A stretch of 64,000 bases of DNA from Mycteria americana (lineage: Eukaryota > Chordata > Aves > Ciconiiformes > Ciconiidae): assembly GCF_035582795.1 (NCBI RefSeq), contig NC_134379.1:1736001-1800000 (forward strand). Reading direction: 5' to 3'. The position numbers and the translations under genes are program-made. Shown here one piece after another: positions 11,764 through 24,000 of this stretch (positions are counted from its first letter, which is position 1; every line of letters begins with the position of its first letter). The notes below the pieces were generated by a model that worked only from the letters and a program-made list of their open reading frames with translations, was not told the DNA's origin and searched no databases.

Positions 11764-13752
11764 CTTGTTCTATTCTCCAACCTGGATGAAAATGCAGAAG
11801 GAATGAAAGATGATAAAACCTGGATTTGGGGGAAATGTTTGGAATGTGTTGATAGATTATTAAGGTAATAAAAGCTGTTTGCCTGTACCTTGGAGGACTG
11901 ATTCTCTTTAGTCTTCTATGAAAAATGCTTTTTAAAAGAGTTGAATCTGGACTGGTAGGTGTGTCAAGGAGGAAAGAAACCGTTCAGGAAGAATCCCAGC
12001 AACAGATGCATTAGCCTCTTGGCTTAAGAAGTGATGTTTGTTCCCTGGGCAGGGATACCTGTGCACAGAGGGGGTTAGTCTGAATCGGAGGACTTTCTCT
12101 GCAGTTTAAAGCCGGGTGATAATAGGAAGGTCGTGTGGCCTCTGGCTTATGTGCTAAACTCTTTTGGCTAGCTTGAAGAAGCAGAACATTAGGTCTGGCT
12201 CTGTTTTTGGAGTGGACTCCAGAACTGGCAAAAAAAGCCTCCACCAAATTTTGAGCAATAGCTGAGAAAGATAAAGGTAGTACTGGTGAAGTGGTGCCTG
12301 AAGTTTTCTTCTGTATCTGAGATGCCTTTCTGGCAAAGTGGTGAAAATTGATCTTGCCTTCCTCTGTAACAGAGGATTCACAGGGAGATGCTAGCTCGGT
12401 TGAGGAAGCTATGAATAATGAAACAATTGGAGCAGGAAAGTAATAAGATACAAAGTGCAATAAGGAGCTTGATAATCTGATAGGGTTAATGTTAATTACA
12501 AAGTGTAACCTGTGGCTTATTGCATAGCAGGAGCGATCAGCTCAGGGCCTTGCGTTAAGCCATCCGGCGGTGCAGGTGGCGAGGGTTGGTGGTTGTGGAT
12601 ATATGAGCTCCTTGGTGATTTCCAAAAAATCTGTAAAAACTCCCTACAGTTTGGCTAGGCCGATACTTTTATTGTAAACCTCTGCTTTCCAGTGCGTAAA
12701 TAGAAACTGTTCCGAGTCCTGCTTTGGCCTAGAAGTGATACTGCTGGAGCTGCGCTGGGCCACTATTTGGCTCGTGAGTGGGAGAAAATACACAGAGGCA
12801 GTGACTGAAAAGTGAAATATTAAGAAAGCCTGGGCCATCAGTGTAGCAGCTTCAGCTGCAAAGGAGGGGAATGAGCTATTGTAGGAACATCAGTGAAGCT
12901 GATTACACTGCAAGCAGTTGCTATCTTAAAGATAAAAGACAGCCTGGTGCTGGTGGTGTTTCTTGTTCCAGAGCTCTAGTTTAGCTCTACAACAACCAGC
13001 TTTTTCAGCCTTTTAATTATGTCATAATGTATCCCTCTGCAAATAGGACTGTTGGTTCTTAAATATTTTAAGGTTGTGGAGCGGCTTCATTAGTAGTTTT
13101 CATTCCCAGAGGAGACTGTTTTCCTGAGCTCTGTAGCCCATGTTAACTGGGCTGTGAAAAGGTGGTGTTGCTGAAGGGGTATCTCTCGCTGTTCTTGTCT
13201 TTCAGTGTCTGAAGGTGTTAGAAGCAGAAATTGCTGCGGAACACTAATTTTATTTAAGTATAGAGAAACTTTCCTGGTCACTTCTTTTAAAAAGAAGTGC
13301 CATCCAGTGTGAGATCTTGCTTGCCTGGCTCCTACCTGTCTTTGGATGTTTGTAGCTACCGAGTCGTGTCTTCTGAGCTCTCACCCCTGGGGGGTGGTGG
13401 TTGTGATGGTGGTTGTGATGGTGGTACACCAGGCTGGCCTGGGAGAAGAGTGTGCGAAAGGCTGCAAAGTCTTGTGGCCAACCGACGCCCCGGTGTGATG
13501 TCGTGATGATGCGAGGGCTTGCAGCCCCGTGACACGGCAGGCCACTGTGACCTCACAGATCCGCCCTGTAAGGTCAGCCTCTGTGATGCAAACCTGTGTG
13601 GGTAGAAAAACTCTGCTCTCCAGTTTGACCACACTCCAGAACTGCCTTCAGCAGGACCTGGAAGAAGCAGGTGGTCTCTCCGTTGTGGGCTGCCTGCTTC
13701 CGTTATCTTCATTGAAAAACAAAGAAGCTGCAGTTTAGATATTGCAATACCA

Positions 13753-13771
13753 CGTTCACCAATGGTGAACG
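13753..13771. repeat. 9-bp perfect palindrome with 1-nt centre
   Basis: CGTTCACCA, a single A, then TGGTGAACG. It resembles a paired receptor-type half-site arrangement (TTCACC/GGTGAA), but a chance match cannot be excluded. Confidence 0.6.
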
Positions 13772-16700
13772 CACCTTTCAATGAAAACAAGCCTTACAGC
13801 AATGGTAGTCAAGTACGTCTTTCTATGTTTCTGTGCAGTAATTTCTCTTATTTTAATCTTAATGGTTTTAAAGAATCTTAACCAGTTCTTTAGGTTTTTG
13901 TCAACTCCTGTTCTTATGCCTCCTATAAGGCATAGCATGTGCTTCTAGTTATTTTTAGCGTGGAAAAATTTTAGGAGCCCACGTGGTCCCATTTAGTTTT
14001 AACTGTGCCAGCCTTGTCCAGTTCTTTCACCCATTTTCCCGAGGGCTGTATCACTAGCTATAGGGTTTGTAGGGAGGCATCCTGGTCTTGCTGTTGAAGC
14101 TACATTTCCAATTTAGCTGCCTGCTTGTTTGCTCTGTGATCCTTCAGGACGGTCTTTAATTCCAGCCTTGATTTCCGCTGCTTTCGGGGTCTGGAAGTGT
14201 AACCTCTCAAGTGCTGGGGCAGGAGGGAGGCGGAGGAGGCAGGGACCGGCAGCACCGCAGGGTACGTCCCTGCAGAGCACGGGGGCTCAGGCACTTGGGA
14301 GTTGTCCTTGTCTCTCTTCTCGTAGAGGCTTGAAGCAGCTTGACCCCAGAGCAGACCACCTTGTGCGTAGAAAGCCCTGAAAATCTGGAGTGAGTGCTTG
14401 CTGAACTCTCCTCTCGGACCTTGAGAATGAATTATCTGGCTTCTCAGTGAACCTCGTGCTGCAAACATTTCTGACCTTATAAGGACGTGTATGCTGAAGC
14501 ATTGTTTGTCCTGGCTAGAGAAACAAGGTGGCTTAAAACTGCTCTGGAACCCTAATGCAAACAAGTAGAGTAAGTTGACTGTCCTTGGCTTTTTTTTTTA
14601 AGGTAGGCGAGTGTGTGCGTTCATTCTTGTCCTCATCTCCCTGATCTTTACCAGGAGTTTTCCATAAATCAAGTCAGGATACAGATTTGGAGAGCTGACT
14701 GACCCCTACTCTCCCCTTGGTGTCTTAATCCCATCCTGACCTCCCGCGGGGATTATTTAGCAAGTTGGAAAAGTCTCATGTGCTAGCTGCGGCTCCCCGG
14801 CCGTGCCTTGACACAAGGTGTGACATTTAGACCGGATTCCCGACATGCCAGAAGGAAGTGGAAGTGGCTGGTGGCGCGGGGCGAGCCCGCACAGTGCATG
14901 AGCTCTGCACTAGCTCAGCTCTATTTTTGGTGCGGGACTGCATGGGGCCCCGCACGTTGGGAAACGGCACTGGGGCATCCAGCGTTTCACGCTGGTTCTG
15001 GCTTTTGCAAGCCGATCGTCTCCGGTCCAAAGCCTCTGGGAGCTGCTGCGCTTCCCCAGCTGGCTCCTCCTGCCCGGGGAGCGCAAGCGCTGTCGGGCCA
15101 GGCTCCCTCCAGCCTGGCAGTGTTTAGGGCCATGTGATTTGACAAGTTGCCATTTTCTGTTCTGCTGCTGGCAGGAAAATCCCAGGCTTTCTTCCACCCA
15201 TGTGTTTAAATGATCCCATTGCCCCTGCAGTCCTGAGCTGGCTGTCAAATTGGCAATGGAGAAGAGGGTTTGCCGCTCTTAAACGTGTTGGGAAATGCAT
15301 GGGGGCTTTAGGAGCAGTCCTGTGGAGGGAATGAGAGAGAAGCGTGTGCTGCATCTTACAAGCGTTCTGTTGAGCAGGTTAAAAATCAGCCATCTTCTAG
15401 GCATGGCATAAAAAGCAATGTTGTGACCAGCATGTCAAAATCGGGCCACCAAAGTCTTCCTGTCACGTTTGTGTGAGGAGCTGTTTGTTGGTGTTAGCCG
15501 TCCCCTAGCCAACCCAGTGCTCTAGGATGTCTGCTGGCATCCCCACTGCCTTTTATCCCATTATAGGTGATGGAAGGATGTGGAATTCCCATTTAACACC
15601 ATCAGTGTTTGCAGTATAGCACATATGCCGCACTATAATGTGTGTAGTATAATGCAGCTCTTGCTAAAACCAGTCAAACTAAAAACATGAAGTTAAATGA
15701 GCTTTGCAAGGAGCAGTCAGCTAATCCACCAGTCCCCACTGATCTAAATATCACAGAAGAGTGAAGATCTTTATCTTAAATGACATTAATGTTTAAAATG
15801 ACTCTTAGAACTGTTTTGTCTGCCAGGCTTTGGGACAGGCCTGTCCCTCTGGGGCATCCTGCTGCTGTCCTGCGCTGCAGAATTGTGTGGGACTATTGTT
15901 TGTACAGTTGGTGCAACTTAATAGGGAATCGGGTAATAATAGGGCTGTCTGTTTAATCAGGAAAGCTTGCTGGGAATGGACTTGTGAGCTACTTTAATTT
16001 GAGTTTGTGGTACGCCTGTGAGACAGCTTGTAGGGTGGTTCTGCATTAATTACAACAACTTAAGCGGACAGCAGCTGAGCAGTCGCGGTGGCTCACAATG
16101 TGCCGTTGTGCTGTAGAGCATAAATGTGAACCTTTCGTCTTGGGAATCTACAGGCTTCACCCTTTCCATTTACCAAGTTCCAAAAACCAAATGTCCAAAT
16201 TATTGCATCGGTTTGTTGGTGTTTTGATTCCAAATCTTGGGTGTTGCTGTTAACCAAAAGTCCATCCCCAGCAGTGAGCCTTGCTACCTGCTGTATAAAG
16301 CCAGCTGGAAGTAACTTTGATTTAGAAGAGATCAGATATGAATGTCCAGTGAACACAGACTCAAGTTTTCTGTGTAGAACAACATAAATACCTCAGTCGT
16401 GATATAGCGGAGATGTTACTGGATTTCTTAAATGATGTCTGCAGCTGACCTTTCATTTGGGATTCAGCAAGAAATTTTCTAGTCCCTGTTTTTGCCATTC
16501 ATTTATTTACTTGCCCCAGTCGTTAGGGCTCTGCAGCAAAGTATGGAAGCAAGGCTGGCGTCCAAGCTAGCTTGGGTAAAGCTGTGTGTGTGCTCCTGGG
16601 GGATGGGAGGGTGTGGCTGGAGGAGGTGAGAGCTCTGGAGCGAATATTAAATTATCTGAGGCTTGGATGCTCGGTTTGAGCCTGAGGGAGGCATGTTTTT

Positions 16701-18187
16701 GTCCCCCAGCTAGAATGTAATCAGCTCCTTCGGAAAATCGGGGCCCCGAAGGAGAGTTGTGTTTGGAAGCCGTGGTCAGAATGCTTACTCTGATAACAAA
16801 AGTTTTTTTTTCCGGTTGAGACAGACTAAGCATAGTTGATGTACTGACTCGAATGTCTTCTCTTGTCGAAGAAATATTATGCTTCTAAAGAGGAACTAGA
16901 TAATACTCTTTTCCAGTGGGTGGTTCCCATTTCTAGGACTTTGCTATCTCCTGAAAACAATCTTTATTTTTGTTGCTCATTGGCAAAAGTCTTGAGGCCT
17001 GTTTGGCGGAAAGTCTGTCCTGTGTAAGCATTGTCAGACCCGTGGAGTTTTGCTTTAATTCCTGCTCGGTGAAAACATAAACTGTAAGCGCTTGGCAGCG
17101 AGGCTGTTTTGGGGACGTGGGTAACTGTTTAGCTTTGTGTTCCAGCTGTGGGCTTGCCTTAAGGCAGAGGCAAGGCACGTCGGCCCTGCCTCGTGTAACC
17201 CAGGCGGGGCTGGTACGTGGAGGAGCGAGACTGGGACGGAGCCTCGTGGGTCCAGGCAGGGAAGGGCTCTCACACTTCCCAGCGTAAGAGCGGCAGCTTT
17301 CGGCTCTCGAAGTCGGAGGAGCAGCAGCTGTCAATGTAGTAAATTTAGATGTAGAGCAAACTTTGGAGCTGGATTCCTAAGTAGTAGTGTCTCTATCCAG
17401 GCTGCTGTTGCTAGACAAATACCGCTGTTATAAGGGTGTTATGGCATATTTCTCATCTTCGCTACTGCAAAATCTTTTAGAGGGACTTCTGTTTATTGCG
17501 AGATGCTTGCTTCATCAGGCTGTAGTTGCTCTTGGTTTAGGAGTTCCTGTGCTGTGTGCATAAAAGTAAATGGAGTAGCTGCGTGTTGCTGTTTAGCTCC
17601 TAATTAACTGCAGACTTCAGTCATGTGCCTGCACCCCAGCCTCTTGCAAAGCCCTGCATGAGAACACTTGCAAAGCCCTTCACCTTCAGGGAGTTATGTT
17701 TGAGAGAAGCGTGTGCTGTCAACCTATGAAACTCCCGGGAATGTGATGCCGCCTTTCAAGCAGAGAACTGAGTCGTCCCGCAGTGTGTCAAGTCTGTGTC
17801 TTGGCATGCTCGCGGCACAGCTGTGTTGTGAACCCAGCCTGATGCTGGAGGAACTTGCAGCGCTGTCCTTGTGTGTAAGTACTGACCTGCAAAGGTGAGA
17901 CAGGCGAAAGAAGGTGAAATTGTGTTAAGTGTAAAGGTGAGGTAAGGTGAAATGGATGAATATAATGGTGAGAAATGTCCAGATGTCCCTAGTCTTGGGT
18001 ATGGATCTTGTTCTGTGGTCTGCCGGTAGAGCAGAGATGTGAATTTAAAGAGCGGCTGGAAAACAAGACTGTTCATGCTAATAGAAATACCTCAAGGCAT
18101 TTATGAAACTTTAGCCTTCCTTCCCTGTGACTATTTTAACATGGTTTCTGTTTCTCCTTCTAGATATAATTGCTGAGGCTCTGTAAA

Positions 18188-21053
18188 ATGGCTTTACGCT
18201 TCCGCAATGTCATCCCATATGCCATACCTGGAGTGCTGGCACTTCTTGGCTGCTGGTGGATCTATTCCCATAGAAAAAAGCATGCAAGCTATCACGATGA
18301 ACAAGCAATAGCCACTGAAGAGCAGCGGGAAGAAGTGCCAGACAATGATTCATCACCCAAAACAGAAGCATGTGTTCCTCGAAGACTGCCTCTCTCCTCG
18401 GAAGAGGAATGCCTAGAGAATGAAACCTCGACCTCGCTGCTGTCAGCAGGGTCGACGACGCCCTCTCTTCTGTGTCAAGCTCATGAGAGGCTAGATGTCT
18501 CACAGGACCTTCCAGACCTGTCAGTGACGACAATTCAGCCCAGCACCCTTGAGGACGACAGTGAAAAACTAGAAACAATAGGATCTCAAGATGAAAGCAG
18601 TGTCCCTGCTTGCGTTTCTCTCCCTCTGATCTTGGAGAGCACAGAGCGTCACAGCAGTGCTGCAGTGAGCCTTATACAGGATTCAAGCTCTAGTGCAAAC
18701 CAAGATCAGTGGCTGTCAGCATCAGCGACGCTGATGCAAAAGTCTTTGGGAATCACGGAGATCAGCAATGCAGAGCAGTCGGATGATTCTTCATTTGAGC
18801 CCCCTAAGGAAAGCCAGATGCCAGAAATTGTGCTATCGGATACTGGCTCTGTGACAGCCCTTTGCTTGAGATTGGAGAAGGAAGCCAATACCCGACAAAC
18901 CTTTCTCAATAATGAAGTTGAAGCTGTATCAAGTCACAAGGATTCTGCAGTGAGCATGTTACCGGATAGCTTGGAGTCTGCCTGTTTGGAGCAGTCCAGG
19001 GAAGAAGAGATGTCCAAGTCAATTGCCAGTACTGTACCTGTGTGTCAGGAGGAGGACACACAGCCCAAAGGAGATAAATTGGAAAGAGAGAAGATTGGAC
19101 GAGTGAGTTTGGACAAGGAAGAAGTTGAGAAAATTGAGCAAGTAGCAATACAGATCATTTCCAAGGTCATTTTGGCAGCAACCGAGGAAGTGCTCTCTGG
19201 TTCTGCAAGTGATGTGTCCGCTCGGATCTGCCAGGCTGCTGCCAGCAGAGTTGAGAGACCTCTGGAGACAGCAAGTATTGTTCCCTCTGATCAGATGCTG
19301 GCGGAGGAAGCTATGGTAGCTGATGAGAACATTGCTGTGAAGAGCGATGCTGTGGTACTGACATCCCCGCAGACAGAGGAACAGGATCAGAGTGTGACAG
19401 GTTCCAGCTGTTTAACACCAGGCCGTTTATCCAGCCCTGTTCAGAGAAACAAAAAAGACCGTCGGGTGAAGAACCGTGCACGCAGTGAGGAAGTGCTCTC
19501 TGGTTCTGCAAGTGATGTGTCCACTCGGATCTGCCAGGCTGCTGCCAGCTGTGTTGAGACACCTCTGGAGACAACAAGCATTGTTTCCTCTGATCAGATG
19601 CTGTCGGAGGAAGCTACGGTAGCCAACGTGAACACTGCTGTGAAGGGTGATGCTGTGGTACTGATGTCCCCGCAGACAGAGGAAAAGGATCAGAGTGTGG
19701 CAGGTTCCAGCTGTTTAACACCAGGCTGTTTATCCAGCCCTGTTCAGAGAAACAAAAAAGACCGTCGGGTGAAGAACCGTGCACGCAGTGAGGAAGTGCT
19801 CTCTGGTCCTGCAAATGATGTGTCCACTCGGATCTGCCAGGCTGCTGCCAGCCAAGTTGAGAGACCTCTGGAGACAGCAAGTATTGTTCCCTCTGATCAG
19901 ATGCTGGTGGAGGAAGCTACGGTAGCTGATGAGAACATTGCTGTGAAGAGCGATGCTGCGGTACTGACATCCCCGCAGACAGAGGAACAGGATCAGAGTG
20001 TGACAGGTTCCAGCTGTTTAACACCAGGCCATTTATCCAGCCCTGTTCAGAGAAACAAAAAAGACCGTCGGGTGAAGAACCGTGCGCGCAGTGAGGAAGT
20101 GCTCTCTGGTCCTGCGAGTGTGTCCACTCGGATCTGCCAGGCTGCTGTCAGCTGTGGTGAGAGACCTCTGGAGACAACAAGTAGTGTTTCCTCTGATCAG
20201 ATGCTGGCGAAGGAAGCTACGGTAGCTGATAACCCTGCTGCGAAGGGTGATGCTGCGGTACTGACATCCCCGCAGACAGAGGAACAGGATCAGAGTGTGG
20301 CAGGTTCCAGCTCTTTAACACCAGGCCGTTTATCCAGCCCTGTTCAGAGAAACAAAAAAGACCGTCGGGTGAAGAACCGTGCGCGCAGTGAGGAAGTGCT
20401 CTCTGGTCCTGCGAGTGTGTCCACTCGGATCTGCCAGGCTGCTGCCAGCCGAGTTGAGAGACCTCTGGAGACAAGGAGTAGTGTTTCCTCTGATCAGATG
20501 CTGGCGAAGGAAGCTACGGTAGCCAACGTGAACGCTGCTGCGAAGAGCGATGCTGCGGTACTGACATCCCCGCAGACAGAGGAACAGGATCAGAGCGTGG
20601 CAGGTTCCAGCTGTTTAAGACATGGCCATTTATCCAGCCCTGTTCAGGGAGACAAAAAAGACTGTCGGGTGAAGAACCGTGTCCACAGTGAGTCCCAAGG
20701 AGTTGATCGGACTCCTGTGGAAAACCATGCAGGGTCACTGGACAAGTTGCCTTTGGTTATGGAGGGCTCTGGGTGCAGCACATACACATCTGAAGGTGAG
20801 ACGAGTGCGGAGGACTCATTGCAGAGCACAATGCTGTCTGTCGCATCTAGCCAGCATTCGGACTCACTGAGCATATCTGCAACCCAAGACGTGTCTGCTG
20901 AGCAGAGCTCAGTACCGAGTGAAAAACCTCCTATTCCGAAGCTACCTGAAGACAGCAAAGTGCCATACAGTAACGGGATACTGAAAGAGGATGGCCCGGA
21001 CTTGTGTCATGGGTGTAGCAGGGCAGCAGGGATGGATGGAGATCACTTAGAAG
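18188..21053 (+). CDS. AKAP1: AKAP1 exon 2: anchor, PKA-binding helix, tandem repeats
   Basis: The large coding exon; the whole exon is 18164-21053, and its first 24 bases are 5'UTR. It encodes residues 1-955 plus one base. After the signal anchor comes a Ser/Thr- and acid-rich region. The PKA regulatory-subunit helix is readable as [20 protein letters not shown] (from residue 313), with the alternating small hydrophobics of AKAP helices. It runs directly into a repeat array that starts EEVLSG. The exon ends GAA-G with the donor GTAAGG at 21054. Reading through the donor adds 12 codons before TGA at 21089-21091. Confidence 0.95.
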
Positions 21054-24000
21054 GTAAGGGATTTGAAAATCCTCCTACAAAAATGTGGTGAACAAGTGTT
21101 TTGTGTGCTGTAACCCTTCTGCTTCAGAACACGTTCAGACAAATCCCCTTCATGTTTAACTTCCCCAGTAGATGAATATTTAGCCCTCTTGTGCAGGGGG
21201 GTATGCATTTGCTCTCAGAACTCCCATCTCTGTAGGATCCAGTGTCAGCTGGGTGATCTTCAGGCTATACAGCAAAGGGTCCTATACAGGCTGGTCCCCT
21301 TTCAGCACAAAGCTTGTTGTCTAAAGCTAAGCACGTGCTTGAGTAGCCCAGTGAAATGGACCACGTCTGGCTGTAGGCCAGGCTGCTGAACACCTCGCTG
21401 GTTTGAGACCTGCTGATACAAATGGTTTCTGCTCCAGTTGGGGCAGCCTCTAGTAAGCGCTGGGTTCTTATCTGTGTTCATGGGCTGCTGCTGAAAGGAA
21501 GCTGTAAGGCAGGTTTCTGAGGTGCTGCTGGATGAACCAGGGATGTGCTGTGATGAACTGTGATAAAATCAGTTGGTTGCAGACCAATTACCCTGAAGCC
21601 TTTTTGCTTGGAAGGGTAGGTGCACGCCAAGAAATCCCAATGGGGAGCAACGTTCAAGGAGTTCCTCCATCTGTCTCTGTGTTGCTTTTGCTTTCTAGAT
21701 CCTAGATGGTGTGTGCCTGGCAGAATACAAAGCTGTCTGAGCAAATGTTAACCTGTGTGACCTGGGGGATGGATGTTAAAATCCTTTATAGGACCCTGTG
21801 GTGCCAACAGTCCTTAATGACAGGATGTCTTTTGTAATTGCTACAAAGTAGGTGGAACGCTGCTTGTTGCAAGACATGGGGATTGAGTTTGCCAACAATT
21901 AAAGATTAAACCCACAAAATGTTTTCACTAGTGAGAGCGACCATAGGAGGAAAATGGTTTTGCCTTGATGTGAATGCTGGTGTGACAAGAAGGTACGAGA
22001 GTGTGTTGTGGAGCCTGGTGATGACAAGGGCTGAAAGCTCTGCACTGAGACAGCTGAAGGGTAGGGAGAGGGGATATAGCAGGTAAAGTTGATAATGTGG
22101 CTATGTTGGGTAAGAGGTCCTACACTTGACCTTCACGCTCAGGCTGTGAGACTTAAATCCTCATCCTTGTCTAGGAAGTCTACGGCAAACTGCTGCACTG
22201 TTTGCCTTTGACTTTCTAGGCATCTGTGCTGTCCTACTAGTTAAGATGTGGCAAATGTGAAGCAGCTGTTGGGTTTATTTTTCTCTTTGGTCTTGCACCG
22301 GATGGTCTGAATACTTGCAAGCAAGTGAGGATCTTCATGCTTCTGCTTGTTAATCTGGAGGAAGGATCAGCCTTGTGTTACACTGACTGTATCTGGGATC
22401 TGACTGGGAGGAAGCTGTTTGAGTTTGTTCCCTTCCCAAGTAGAATTGTTCCTGGTATTGGCTGGTGGTTTGGAAACAAAACGTAGCTCAGCTCTGGCAC
22501 CTTATTTCTTCAAGCATATGACAAATTTGGGCAAGAGGCAATCCCCTACCGCAGCTAGAAGTGGGCACACGTGGCACTTGGGTCACTGCGCAACCCCTGT
22601 TGGGGCAGGAACGTAATGTCAGTGCAAAGAGCAGATGAACAGGTTGCATGTCCCTCCCCGCATGCTGAACTCCCTGTGAAGAGCCCTATTTAAGCCATGG
22701 GGAAAATACAAAATACATTGCTTCAGCAGCAGCTCAGTGTTGATGTTAGCATAGCTCTCATTCAGCTGGTAACTTTGACAGCATCTTGTCTCTCTTGCTG
22801 TGTAAGGTGGCACCATGTTTGAAGGAGTCCTGCTGAACTCGGGCCTCCTTCTGTTGCATTCCCAGAGATGTGCAGGTTTTTCTCCAGGAATAAAAGGAAA
22901 CTTTCAGTAGGCTATGTGTGACGGGACTTTACCCTTTCTGAAATACTGGAGAACCTGATGCAGGAACATCCCAACTGAATACATAGGCAGAGCTCAACGT
23001 AACCTCTCTATGAAATTATATATTTTCATGGCCTTGTGCCTGGTAGCTGGATTGTGTGGGTTGTCTGAATGCTGACACGTGTGCATGTCTTGTAGGTTCG
23101 GATATAAATAGCATGGATTTTGTGGACAGTGGCTGTGCCATGAGGAAGACAGTGACTCGCCAGAACTCTAAGCTAGGAAGAGAATCCAGCAAGTCCGACT
23201 TCATTATCTGGGAAATAGAGGTCCCAAAGGTAACCAGTCGCTGGTCTGCTCACACATCCTGCCCTGCCCTACATAGCCTTCTTCTGGTTCTTCCAGTCTG
23301 GTACTGGCTCAGTGCCATCCCAGGGAGATCAACAACAAATCAACGAGGATTTAAGCATTTAGCTCCCATTAGGACTCAACAGGAGTGAAGAGCCAGTAGA
23401 CAACTGTAAGCAAGAGGCATGTCAGGGCTACGCCCAGGGTAACGCTGGTTGTTGGACCCATTATTCCTCATTATCTTCCACCCCAGTCTGTTAGTCTGAT
23501 GCTTTGAAAGCATTCAGAAGACTTTGAGGGTACACAGTTATTAGTAGCAGGTGATGAATTTTTTTTCTTTCCACTGTGTAGGAGGGTTACGTTTCAACTG
23601 CCTGTCCAAACCCTTCCTCACAAGCTGAATGCTCATCTGAGCTATTCTGTGGAGCTGCTGTGTCTCTGGCTTTATAGTGAGCTTTCCTTTGGGTTGAGAG
23701 GGAGACTGTGTTTTTTAGGACTATGTTCATACCTTCTTCCCTGCTTCGTATGTGCAAAATCACCTCCGGCTGTCCTGCACAGCATTGCTCTTGCAGTTCT
23801 GCTGCTCAGCAGACCCGAATGCGGACAGCCAGTAGTGTGAGACAGCAGCTCCCGGCAGGATAAGCATGCTGCCTTGAGTGCTAGGATGCTGTGAGCCCAG
23901 TGAAGATATGTAACACGCCTTTTAATGGATCAGTAAAACACAGGCTAAGGAAGCAGTTCTACAGCAGAAAAATACGTTTCGGTGGTTAGTGAAGACAGGC

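Larger units (their letters stand above)
6857..18163 (+). other. AKAP1: AKAP1 intron 1
   Basis: An 11.3-kb intron from the GTAAGT donor to the pyrimidine-rich TTTCTCCTTCTAG acceptor. No other gene, RNA gene or recognised transposon could be supported inside it. Notable contents are the 185-bp inverted repeat at 10693-11763, a 9-bp palindrome at 13753-13771 and a short 12-bp GGTGGTTGTGAT tandem near 13396-13425. First introns often hold enhancers, but none is identifiable by eye. Confidence 0.7.

Noticed and set aside
18170-18187. AKAP1 start at the upstream TTG (six extra residues)
   Set aside because: TTG is not a standard start codon; the ATG at 18188 has a good Kozak context and begins the conserved MALRF-type signal anchor.
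19311-20738. Minus-strand frames repeated across AKAP1 exon 2
   Set aside because: They are antisense shadows of the tandem coding repeats, recurring with the same period.
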